A stretch of DNA of 49,827 nucleotides, taken from assembly GCA_019115765.1 (NCBI GenBank), contig DXCZ01000057.1:1-49827 (forward strand), read 5' to 3'. Of the stretch, positions 36,788-44,332 are shown in pieces. Below the pieces are notes generated by a model. It was not told where the DNA came from and made no database searches. It saw only the letters and a list, made by a program, of their open reading frames with translations. Numbering within the stretch: position 1 is the stretch's first letter; each line of letters starts with the position of its first letter. The DNA is from Candidatus Mediterraneibacter stercoripullorum (lineage in GTDB: Bacteria; Bacillota; Clostridia; Lachnospirales; Lachnospiraceae). The translations under genes and the position numbers were made by a program.

Positions 36788-37549
36788 ATGAGTGTTATTT
36801 CAATGAAACAGCTTCTCGAAGCAGGTGTTCACTTTGGACATCAGACAAGAAGATGGAACCCGAAAATGGCTCCGTACATCTACACGGAGAGAAATGGTAT
36901 CTACATCATCGACCTGCAGAAATCTGTAGGAATGGTTGATGACGCATATAAAGCAGTATCTGACATTGCTGCTGACGGCGGCACGATCCTTTTCGTTGGA
37001 ACAAAGAAGCAGGCTCAGGATGCAATCAAGACTGAGGCAGAGCGCTGCGGTATGTTCTATGTTAACGAGAGATGGCTGGGCGGTATGCTCACAAACTTTA
37101 AGACGATCCAGAGCCGTGTAAAACGTCTGAAAGAGATCGAGGCTATGTCAGAGGACGGAACATTTGATGTTCTGCCGAAGAAAGAAGTTATCGCTCTGAA
37201 AAAAGAGTGGGCTAAGCTGGAGAAGAACCTCGGCGGAATCAAAGAGATGAAGAGACTGCCGGATGCAATCTTCGTAGTGGATCCGAAGAAAGAGAGAATC
37301 TGCGTACAGGAAGCACATGCTCTTGGAATCACTCTGATCGGTATCTGCGATACAAACTGTGATCCGGAAGAGCTGGATTATGTAATTCCGGGTAACGATG
37401 ACGCTATCAGAGCTGTCAAGCTGATCGTTTCCAAGATGGCAGACGCTGTTATCGAGGCGAATCAGGGCGCGACAGGCGAAGAAGAATATTACGATGAGGC
37501 AGCTGAAGAAGTAGAAGCAGCAGAAGCTGAAGAGGCTGTAGAAGAGTAA
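36788..37549 (+). CDS. rpsB: 30S ribosomal protein S2
   Basis: A 253-residue S2. It starts [20 protein letters not shown] and has [27 protein letters not shown] and [20 protein letters not shown]. The C-terminal 27 residues form an acidic tail ([19 protein letters not shown]) beyond the usual core. The ATG at 36788 has GGAGG seven bases upstream. First gene of rpsB-tsf. Confidence 0.98.
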   Translation: MSVISMKQLLEAGVHFGHQTRRWNPKMAPYIYTERNGIYIIDLQKSVGMVDDAYKAVSDIAADGGTILFVGTKKQAQDAIKTEAERCGMFYVNERWLGGMLTNFKTIQSRVKRLKEIEAMSEDGTFDVLPKKEVIALKKEWAKLEKNLGGIKEMKRLPDAIFVVDPKKERICVQEAHALGITLIGICDTNCDPEELDYVIPGNDDAIRAVKLIVSKMADAVIEANQGATGEEEYYDEAAEEVEAAEAEEAVEE

Positions 37550-37562
37550 GAGCCGGACAGAG

Positions 37563-37601
37563 ATGCTTCAGCCTGTAGTATAACAGGTTGAAGCATTTTT
37601 T
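37563..37601 (+). terminator. Terminator or attenuator between rpsB and tsf
   Basis: ATGCTTCAGCCTGT (37563-37576), 6-base loop, ACAGGTTGAAGCAT (37583-37596), then a T-run to 37601. It is a full intrinsic terminator inside the rpsB-tsf pair and probably makes S2 mRNA more abundant than EF-Ts mRNA. Confidence 0.85.
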
Positions 37602-37639
37602 GAAGAAGCAAGCTAATATCTGAAATGGAGGAATTTATC

Positions 37640-38563
37640 ATGGCAATCACAGCGGGAATGGTAAAAGAATTAAGAGAAATGACAGGTGCAGGAATGATGG
37701 ACTGCAAGAAAGCTCTCAACGAGACAAACGGAGATATGGATGCAGCCGTTGAGTACCTGAGAAAGAACGGACAGGCTAAGGCTGAGAAGAAAGCCGGTAG
37801 AATCGCAGCAGAGGGTATCGTTAAGACTGTTGTCAGAGATGACAAAGTTGCAGCTATCGTAGAGGTTAACTCTGAGACAGACTTCGTTGCAAAGAACGAT
37901 GAGTTCCAGGGATTTGTAGAGGCTGTTGTAAATCAGGTTGCTGACAACGATCCGGCTGATATGGATGCTTTCATGGCTGAGCCGTGGGCAGCAGACACTT
38001 CCAAGACTGTAAAGGATGCTCTCGTAGAGAAGATCGCAGTTATCGGAGAGAACCTGAACATCAGAAGATTTGAAAGAGTAGTAGCTGAGAACGGATGCGT
38101 TGTTTCCTACATTCACGGCGGCGGACGTATCGGTGTTCTTGTAGTGGCTGATACAGATGTTGTGAACGACGAGATCAAGACATGCCTGAAGAACGTAGCT
38201 ATGCAGGTAGCAGCTATGTCTCCGAAGTATGTATCCCGTGACGAAGTTTCTCAGGAGTTCCTTGATCATGAGAAAGAGATCCTTCTCGCTCAGGCTAAGA
38301 AAGAGAATCCGGAGAAGCCGGACAACATCATCGAGAAGATGATCATCGGACGTCTCAACAAAGAGATGAAAGAGTACTGCCTGCTTGATCAGGTATATGT
38401 ACAGGACAGCGACCTGACAGTTGCAAAATATGTAGATAAGGTTGCAAAAGAGAATAATGCTAATGTAACAGTTAAGAAGTTCGTACGCTTCGAGACAGGC
38501 GAAGGAATCGAGAAGAAAGAAGAGAACTTTGCTGAGGAAGTAGCTAAACAGATGAACATGTAA
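37640..38563 (+). CDS. tsf: Elongation factor Ts
   Basis: A 307-residue EF-Ts, the nucleotide exchange factor of EF-Tu. It begins with the UBA-like domain (AITAGMVKELREMTGAGMMD, KKALNETNGDMDAAVEYLR) and contains the TDFVAKNDEF core motif. The ATG at 37640 has GGAGG; an in-frame ATG at 37625 overlaps that site. It lies 90 bases after rpsB, separated by a terminator hairpin. Confidence 0.98.
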   Translation: MAITAGMVKELREMTGAGMMDCKKALNETNGDMDAAVEYLRKNGQAKAEKKAGRIAAEGIVKTVVRDDKVAAIVEVNSETDFVAKNDEFQGFVEAVVNQVADNDPADMDAFMAEPWAADTSKTVKDALVEKIAVIGENLNIRRFERVVAENGCVVSYIHGGGRIGVLVVADTDVVNDEIKTCLKNVAMQVAAMSPKYVSRDEVSQEFLDHEKEILLAQAKKENPEKPDNIIEKMIIGRLNKEMKEYCLLDQVYVQDSDLTVAKYVDKVAKENNANVTVKKFVRFETGEGIEKKEENFAEEVAKQMNM

Positions 38564-38593
38564 TGCAGATTTCGCTTTGAAATTCTGAAAAAT

Positions 38594-38635
38594 AGCGCCG
38601 GACGCAGAGGCCATACAGCCCCCGCACCCGGCGCT
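38594..38635 (+). terminator. GC-rich hairpin after tsf
   Basis: AGCGCCGG (38594-38601) pairs with CCGGCGCT (38628-38635), with further partial pairing in the 26 bases between. There is no T-run, so termination is uncertain. Confidence 0.45.
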
Positions 38636-38760
38636 TCGCTATAGTATGTATGGTGTTCTGTTAATTTCATCTTATAGTTCATGTTCCAGTGCTCTAAAAA
38701 TGATTATGTGGTATAATTAAACAGGAGCAGAAAGAAAAATAGAAAGCAAAGGTGGGCAAT

Positions 38761-39290
38761 ATGGTTATGGAGAATATATTTGACAAGTTCAAGCAATTAA
38801 ATTTAGATACCTCACCCATAGGTCTATCAGTCGAATTGAGAGAACCATTTTTTGCACGCCCATTGGAGCCCAAATAATTGGTTGGGATAATGAAATACAT
38901 TATTGCTTTATAGAGGGATTTAAGGAGATTGTTTTTTGCGTGAATCCAGAAACATGCTGTGATTATTATGTTTATCCACTTGCTAAAAATTTTACAGATT
39001 TTTTGAGGTTGCTTATTTCTCTGAAAACAACAAATGCAATCCAACAAGTAGTGCGGATGGATAAAGAGGCTTTTGAAAACTTTATGAATGATCCTGATGA
39101 AGTTAGATATACAAGCAGCGAGCCAGTGCAAAGCATACTTCAAAACATTTCCTCTAATTTGGAGATTGAACCGATAGAAAATCCATTTGATTATATTAAG
39201 AAACTCCAAAAGGATTTTCCGTACAAAAAGATAAAGTTTACAGATGGATTTTATAATGTAACTGGCTTAACACAGCAAGAGAATATCTAA
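38761..39290 (+). pseudogene. Accessory gene of unknown function with a frameshift in a T6 run
   Basis: From the ATG at 38761 (AGGTGGG upstream) the frame reads MVMENIFDKFKQLNLDTSP ... REPFF and stops early at 38875. Adding one T to the run of six T at 38848-38853 restores a frame CTPIGAQIIGWDNEIHYCF that runs without a break to 39290, giving about 176 residues (DYYVYPLAKNFTDFLRLL, AFENFMNDP, VTGLTQQENI). From memory this resembles an uncharacterised family in Firmicutes accessory regions; I cannot name a domain. The A+T content is higher than in its neighbours. A TATAAT at 38713-38718 may be its -10. Slippage in the T-run could also rescue it. Confidence 0.7.
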
Positions 39291-39384
39291 AAAAGTTGCA
39301 GAGGACACTTTTAACAGTGTTCTTCCAGGGAATCTATGATAGGATTTAAGTGCTAAAACAAAAATGATATAAGGGGTGTAACAG

Positions 39385-39747
39385 ATGCTGATTTCTTTGA
39401 GTTCCGGCAATTATGACATTGTTGCCAGCGGTCAGGCGTTTCTGTTTTCAAAAGAAGATGACTTCAGAATCGATATACAGGCGGATAAAGGGTTCACTTT
39501 CTCGCTCACACTGAATTTTGTTGAAGATGAATCCGTTAAACGAGATATGCAGGTAAAAACTCATGAGAACGAAATTGTGCTGACATGCCTTAATTTTGAG
39601 AATACGGGCGCCGGATTAAAAGAACCTGTTAAACTGGCGGAGATTGACGGTAGGGGTCTGTATTTCGTTTTTTGGTCTTATCTGGAAGGAAAAGCATCAA
39701 GGAGTGTAAAATATACAATCTTTGCTGAAAAAAGTGAAAAGGAGTAA
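39385..39747 (+). CDS. Small unknown protein paired with the HipA-like kinase
   Basis: A 120-residue protein of unknown function, rich in beta-strand-like segments (GYDIVASGQAFLFSKEDDF-type start, then FTFSLTLNFVED, NEIVLTCLNFENTGAG, GLYFVFWSYLEGKA). It has no helix-turn-helix, so it is not a HipB-type antitoxin; the fold may be a beta sandwich, and DUF6864 is a possible family assignment from memory. A GGGGTG site lies before the ATG. It ends 6 bases before the kinase gene, with the kinase ribosome binding site inside its last codons, so the two are translationally coupled and were most likely kept as a unit. Confidence 0.7.
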   Translation: MLISLSSGNYDIVASGQAFLFSKEDDFRIDIQADKGFTFSLTLNFVEDESVKRDMQVKTHENEIVLTCLNFENTGAGLKEPVKLAEIDGRGLYFVFWSYLEGKASRSVKYTIFAEKSEKE

Positions 39748-39753
39748 ATGTAT

Positions 39754-40923
39754 ATGAATCAGCTGAATACAGATTTTAGATTTGAACTGGATTCTAATAT
39801 TTCTTCTCCAGATAAAAGTTCTGGTACAGTATATCAGATTATGCATATGGAAAAAACTGTGGCGGAAATATCTGATACTGGAGAAGCAAAGATTATTAAC
39901 GAACAGTTCATGCCATATGATCTGTATTTGGATGAGGAAGAAGCAGACTTTGATATAGATACAAGACTGAACAATCTGAATAATTTTTATCATTGGTGTG
40001 CTTCACGTGTTTTGTCCCTGGACAGGAAATACGCGAAAGAGATATTAAACAGTATAGGGGCAGCACAGGCAGTAACTGACAGAGACCGCGCAGATATTTC
40101 TTTGTCTTACCACTGCGTTTCTCTCACGGATGTATTCTGGGTGAAAAGAGCAGGAGAAAATGTGACTTTTCAACAATTGAATCTGTATGACAATTCACTG
40201 AATGAAGCGGTGGTGGAAATATCATTAAAAGGCCGTCAGATGACAGTGACTAATCAGGAATTAGCTCCAGATCTGTCGACAAAAGGATGTTTTCCGAAGG
40301 CTTGGATCAGAGATGAAGAAGGTTTTCGTTTGTTGAAAGACGGGGATAAAGATGTAGTAGGAAGGGAGCTGCTTGCAAGCCGGATCTGTCAGTGCTTTGA
40401 TATACGACAGGTCAAATATGAGGAGTACTATTTTGAAGGTGAGCTTGTGACCCAGAGCAGTCTGGTTACTTCAAAAAAGTATTCGATGGTTTCCAAAATG
40501 GCCTTTGATGTCTATGCATGTAATCATGATCTGAACACAGTTGAGGTATGTAAGGCGCTTGATCCAGAGACTTATTATGGTATGAATATACTGGATTATC
40601 TTACGGGTAATACAGATCGCCATCCCGAAAATTGGGGATTTCTCATTGATAATGCCACAAATAGATATATATCGCTGTATCCGGTTATGGATTTCAATCA
40701 GTGTTTCCTGTCTTATGATGATCTTGACGGTGCAAATTGTCAGACTGTGTTGCCGGAGAGGATGACACAGAGAGAGGCGGCAGTTGAAGCTGTCAGGCAG
40801 ATCGGGCTGAGACAGGTAAGGGAAATGGATATGAGTTCGTTTGGCAGCAGAAAAAAAGAGGCGGAGATGTTCTGCAAAAGACTGGAAGAACTCAAACGGA
40901 ATATATCGGATAAAAAGAGCTAA
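39754..40923 (+). CDS. HipA-like protein kinase
   Basis: A 389-residue protein with a unique N-terminal half (1-170; IMHMEKTVAEISDTGEAKI, NNFYHWCASRVLSLDRKYAK, YHCVSLTDVFWVKRAG) and a C-terminal kinase domain of the HipA/CtkA kind. Visible kinase elements: GCFPKAW (178-184) as P-loop-like start, Lys195 (LLKDG), Glu in GRELLASRI, catalytic loop NTDRHPEN with Asp288 and Asn293, and the metal-binding Asp313 in MDFNQCF. All key residues are present, so it should be active. I choose the ATG at 39754 over 39748 because GGAG (39741-39744) then has 9-base spacing. HipA kinases phosphorylate aminoacyl-tRNA synthetases or other proteins; the target here is unknown. Confidence 0.85.
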   Translation: MNQLNTDFRFELDSNISSPDKSSGTVYQIMHMEKTVAEISDTGEAKIINEQFMPYDLYLDEEEADFDIDTRLNNLNNFYHWCASRVLSLDRKYAKEILNSIGAAQAVTDRDRADISLSYHCVSLTDVFWVKRAGENVTFQQLNLYDNSLNEAVVEISLKGRQMTVTNQELAPDLSTKGCFPKAWIRDEEGFRLLKDGDKDVVGRELLASRICQCFDIRQVKYEEYYFEGELVTQSSLVTSKKYSMVSKMAFDVYACNHDLNTVEVCKALDPETYYGMNILDYLTGNTDRHPENWGFLIDNATNRYISLYPVMDFNQCFLSYDDLDGANCQTVLPERMTQREAAVEAVRQIGLRQVREMDMSSFGSRKKEAEMFCKRLEELKRNISDKKS

Positions 40924-40931
40924 TGGTAAAT

Positions 40932-40974
40932 AAAGCCGGAAGGTTTTCGTTGAGAGAAAATCCTCCGGCTTTTT
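40932..40974. terminator. Bidirectional terminator after the HipA-like kinase
   Basis: AAAGCCGGA (40932-40940) pairs with TCCGGCTTT (40964-40972); an inner GGTTTTC/GAAAATCC pairing extends the stem. T-run to 40974. It lies between convergent transcripts. Confidence 0.85.
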
Positions 40975-41947
40975 CTACTTAATCTGTGTTCTGCGGTACA
41001 CGACAAACAGGATTGGAAATACAAGGCAGAACAGGATCAAATATAGAGGGATAATGACGGTCACTCCGCCGAAAATGCTTCCTCCAATGTGGTACAGGCT
41101 GAAATCTTCCAGATTCTTATTGATCGAGAGCAGCTGGTCCGGGAAAAGAGTCATAATTCTCGCAAATGATTCAAGCCGTCCCACAAAAGGCGGGATGCAG
41201 GTCAAAATAAACGGAATCGTGATCGCAAATACAGTAGAATGTGTTTTGGCGGAAACCAGCATAGCCAACGTTACAATAAACAGACTTCCAATGTATCCGC
41301 CAAAGGTGCTGAGCAGATAGTCCTGAAAATAGGTTATGTTATAGATGCTGTTCCAGTTGCTGACGCCGGTCTGGACGGCACAGCCTCCGCCGCCGAATCC
41401 CAATACTGCCAACACGATCAGGCCAAACAGGAGGACAACGCTCCAATAGAGAATCGTTGTAATCAGAAAACCGGCCCCCATTTTGGAAAGGATGGCTTTC
41501 CCTCGTCCTAATCTGGCAGAGAAGAAGATGGAATCAGCTTTCCATGTAAACTCATCAGAAAAAATACCTGATACCAGAAATCCGATGATCAATACGGTGA
41601 TCATCATCAGCGTCGGAAGATATTGAGAATCCCTGCTCCATTGACGCGGCTTTATTGATTTCCTGAATATCATCCGACTGCGCTTCCGGAGAAGCGCTAA
41701 CGGTTCTATTCTCCTGGATCACTCTCTTTAGAATATCCTCTGTCAAATATCCTTTCCACTGATTCTTCTCTTCCCGCAGATGACAGGCGGCGGATATGCC
41801 TGTCGATGTGTTCCCGTCTGCGTCAATATAATGCACATCTCGTATGGTCAGAAAACTTCCTATAATGAGAACAGCCGCCAGGATCAAAAGAGCAGCTTTA
41901 TTCAGAGGCTTTGACAGAACCTTTTTTACTTCAAATAACAGCATCAT
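40975..41947 (-). pseudogene. ABC transporter permease broken by internal deletion and frameshift
   Basis: The N-terminal part, from ATG 41947 (AGGTG upstream), reads MMLLFEVKKVLSKPLNKAA, one membrane segment and an extracytoplasmic stretch to ASMEQGF near 41628. The C-terminal part continues in another frame from QYLPTLMMI (about 41625), with FLVSGIFSDEFTWKADSIFF and four or five membrane segments to the normal end VVYRRTQIK. The family, as I recall it, has some 80-100 more extracytoplasmic residues between these parts, so a deletion removed them and shifted the frame. The 5' end overlaps the ATPase gene. Without it the ATPase has no complete permease here, apart from the upstream membrane protein. 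Confidence 0.8.
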
Positions 41948-42818
41948 CAACACCTGCCTTTTCACCAAAATAGTACAGAAATACATCTTCCAGATTCGCT
42001 TCTTCCATGACTGCGTCAGGGAAAGGTTTTTCTTTGGATATAATTCTTAATTCCACGCCATGTGGTTCTGATTTAATGTTTGAAATCTTATACTGCTTCA
42101 TCAATGCCGGGACATCGGATTTATCTGCATAACACTTCCAGACATTTTCGTCCATGGAGCGGATCAATTCGTCCGCGGTTCCCTGCTGGAGAAGCTGTCC
42201 GTCATTCATCAGCCAGATTTCATTGGCGATATACTCCACATCCGACACAATGTGAGTGGAGAGCAGCACAAGTCTGTCCTCGGAAAGCTCGCTGATAAGA
42301 TTCCGGAAACGGATCCTTTCATTTGGGTCCAGGCCGGCCGTAGGCTCGTCAAGGATAAGGATTTTCGGGTCGTTCAGCACTGCCTGCGCGATTCCGGCTC
42401 TGCGTTTCATGCCGCCGGATAATTTTTTCATTTTTTTATTAGATGCTTTTGAAAGACCGACTTTCGAGATCAGATCCTTTACACGTTTCCTTGCGACAGC
42501 CGGACGGATTCCTTTCAGGGCCGCAATATAAAGAAGATAGTCCTTGACCGTAAACTCCGGATAAAAGCCGAAATCCTGGGGCAGATATCCCAGTAATTTA
42601 CGGTAATCCGCTCCCATTTTAAAAATATCTTTTCCGTTACAGAGGATTTTCCCGCTGCTGGGCTGCAGCAGTGTACAGATCATCCTCATAAGCGTTGTCT
42701 TCCCGGCGCCGTTCACGCCCAGTAATCCATAGACTCCATTTGTCATAGTAAGATTCATGTGGTCTACTGCTGTGAAATCACCAAATTGTTTTGTAAGCTT
42801 AATCATTTTTAGTTCCAT
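41931..42818 (-). CDS. ABC transporter ATP-binding protein
   Basis: A 295-residue ABC ATPase. Walker A is GVNGAGKTT at 34-42, then YLPQDFGFYPEFT (Q-loop), signature KLSGGMKRR, Walker B ILILDEPTAGLDP, and switch LLSTHIVSDV. A C-terminal extension (after 220) ends ANLEDVFLYYFGEKA, usual for the lantibiotic/antibiotic-export type. The ATG at 42818 is preceded by GGAGGAG; the gene overlaps its upstream and downstream neighbours (20 and 17 bases). All its motifs are intact although the permease downstream is broken. Confidence 0.94.
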   Translation of the reverse strand: MELKMIKLTKQFGDFTAVDHMNLTMTNGVYGLLGVNGAGKTTLMRMICTLLQPSSGKILCNGKDIFKMGADYRKLLGYLPQDFGFYPEFTVKDYLLYIAALKGIRPAVARKRVKDLISKVGLSKASNKKMKKLSGGMKRRAGIAQAVLNDPKILILDEPTAGLDPNERIRFRNLISELSEDRLVLLSTHIVSDVEYIANEIWLMNDGQLLQQGTADELIRSMDENVWKCYADKSDVPALMKQYKISNIKSEPHGVELRIISKEKPFPDAVMEEANLEDVFLYYFGEKAGVDDAVI

Positions 42819-43563
42819 CTGATTTCTCCTCCCATATTCTTTCACATTGATGAATGGAACGATAGACTGTAAAAGCCATAAATATTAATGCAATACCAAA
42901 AAGAGCAACCCATACAGGAATCGTAATGGCAGTATAGATCCGTTCATCCAACAGGATAAACCACCAGACCGCACTCCATATAATGCACATCCCCACAGCA
43001 ACCGTTTCATTAAACGCTCGTTTGCTGCATAAAATGCCAAAACAAATGCAGGCAGTAACCACCAGCGGAAATAAAAACTGTATTAATAAATCCGTCAGGG
43101 ACAGTTTTAGCGAGACAGATGCTATACCACAAAACACGGTAATAATGGAGACATCCACAATGCCAAACAGCAGCATTCTCGCGGAATATACCTGTCTGAG
43201 GGAATAGTAGGTTGCGGATTCAACTTCCATACATTGGTTGGTCCTGTTTTTCCAAAGTTCAGGAATGATAAGAATAATAAACAGTGCGGCCGCAACTCCC
43301 ATACTCCTGTAAGCGTATAAAGCATCATCGGCCAGAGGGAATACTGCCCATAAGGCAATAAGGATCAAAATCTGGAACAGCCACCATCTTTTTTTGATCA
43401 GTCGAAACTGTATATACAGGAAGGAACGATAGGATAAGATCTTCCCGGCTTCAGCAAGAAGAAAGCTTTCTTTAGAAGTCTCAATCGTTTCCTGTATCTT
43501 TTCTTCTCTGGGATGTATTTCTTTTTTCTCCTTATATTTTTTGATCTGTTCATCCAGGTTCAT
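42799..43563 (-). CDS. Polytopic membrane protein of the sigma/ABC operon
   Basis: A 254-residue protein with a charged cytoplasmic N-terminus (1-55; MNLDEQIKKYKEKKEIHPRE) and about six membrane segments (from WWLFQILILIALWAVFPLA to WVALFGIALIFMAFTVY). It starts 14 bases inside the end of the ECF sigma gene and overlaps the ATPase gene by 20 bases. Two readings fit: an anti-sigma factor that holds the sigma factor through the cytoplasmic N-terminus, or an accessory subunit of the ABC transporter. No zinc-anti-sigma motif (HxxxCxxC) is visible. I do not recognise a named family. Confidence 0.75.
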   Translation of the reverse strand: MNLDEQIKKYKEKKEIHPREEKIQETIETSKESFLLAEAGKILSYRSFLYIQFRLIKKRWWLFQILILIALWAVFPLADDALYAYRSMGVAAALFIILIIPELWKNRTNQCMEVESATYYSLRQVYSARMLLFGIVDVSIITVFCGIASVSLKLSLTDLLIQFLFPLVVTACICFGILCSKRAFNETVAVGMCIIWSAVWWFILLDERIYTAITIPVWVALFGIALIFMAFTVYRSIHQCERIWEEKSDGTKND

Positions 43564-44095
43564 TGACCGCTCCCTCCTTTCTTAATAAAGACTGTAAACG
43601 GTTTCTTGCCTGCTTTAGACGGTATTTCACAAGCGGCAGGCCAATGCCAAGGACACCCGCAATTTCCGTCAGCTTTATTTCCTGAAAATAATACAGGTCG
43701 ATCACTTGCCGGAATTCATCCGGCAGCTGTTCTAAAGCCCATTCCAGCATGATCTTATCTGTAACTTTTTCTTCCGGGTTATCAGATGATGATTCCATCT
43801 CTGACAGTTGTTCTTCATCAATAGACAATGGCTTTTTCTGCTTATAATAGTTTTTGCAGAGATTTCCTGCTATGGTGTACAGATAATTCTTTGTTTTTCC
43901 TTTATGACGATAATCAGATAATTTTGCGAAAAAGTTGGCGAAAGTCTCCTGCGTCAGGTCTTCGGCATATTCCGCATCAGAGCAATGATAGCCGCAATAC
44001 CTGAGAATATCATCGTAGTATTTACGGACAAAAGTATCAAAGGCGTCATCATCGCCCTGTTTCATTTTTCTGATCAAGAGAAAATCTATGTCCAC
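43550..44095 (-). CDS. ECF-type RNA polymerase sigma factor
   Basis: A 181-residue sigma-70 family factor of ECF size. Region 2 is DDDAFDTFVRKYYDDILRYC ... AEDLTQETFANFFAKL, region 4 is PDEFRQVIDLYYFQEIKLTE followed by AGVLGIGLPLVKYRLKQAR. The GTG at 44095 has AAGGAGG five bases upstream; an in-frame ATG at 44158 has no such site. It leads a four-gene overlapping operon (sigma, membrane protein, ATPase, permease), and such sets usually sense and export envelope-active compounds. A TGT-TATACC extended -10-like box is present upstream on the minus strand (about 44145-44155). Confidence 0.9.
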   Translation of the reverse strand: MDIDFLLIRKMKQGDDDAFDTFVRKYYDDILRYCGYHCSDAEYAEDLTQETFANFFAKLSDYRHKGKTKNYLYTIAGNLCKNYYKQKKPLSIDEEQLSEMESSSDNPEEKVTDKIMLEWALEQLPDEFRQVIDLYYFQEIKLTEIAGVLGIGLPLVKYRLKQARNRLQSLLRKEGAVNEPG

Positions 44096-44332
44096 AAAAT
44101 CCTCCTTTCCCGTCAAGAGAAGTTCAAAACGTTTATCCCTTTCTATCAGGTATAACAAATGAAGAGGGGGAAAAGATAGTCTGAATCAAAAATTTTTATA
44201 AATCCGCTGATAAAAGAGAAAAGCCAGAGTGTGATATGACAAAAATGTAAGCCGAATGCAAGGCAGATGTCAGGTATTTTCGGCAGTGCGGTGATAAGAT
44301 AGGTGTATACAAAAGAAAACGAGGTGACTGCT

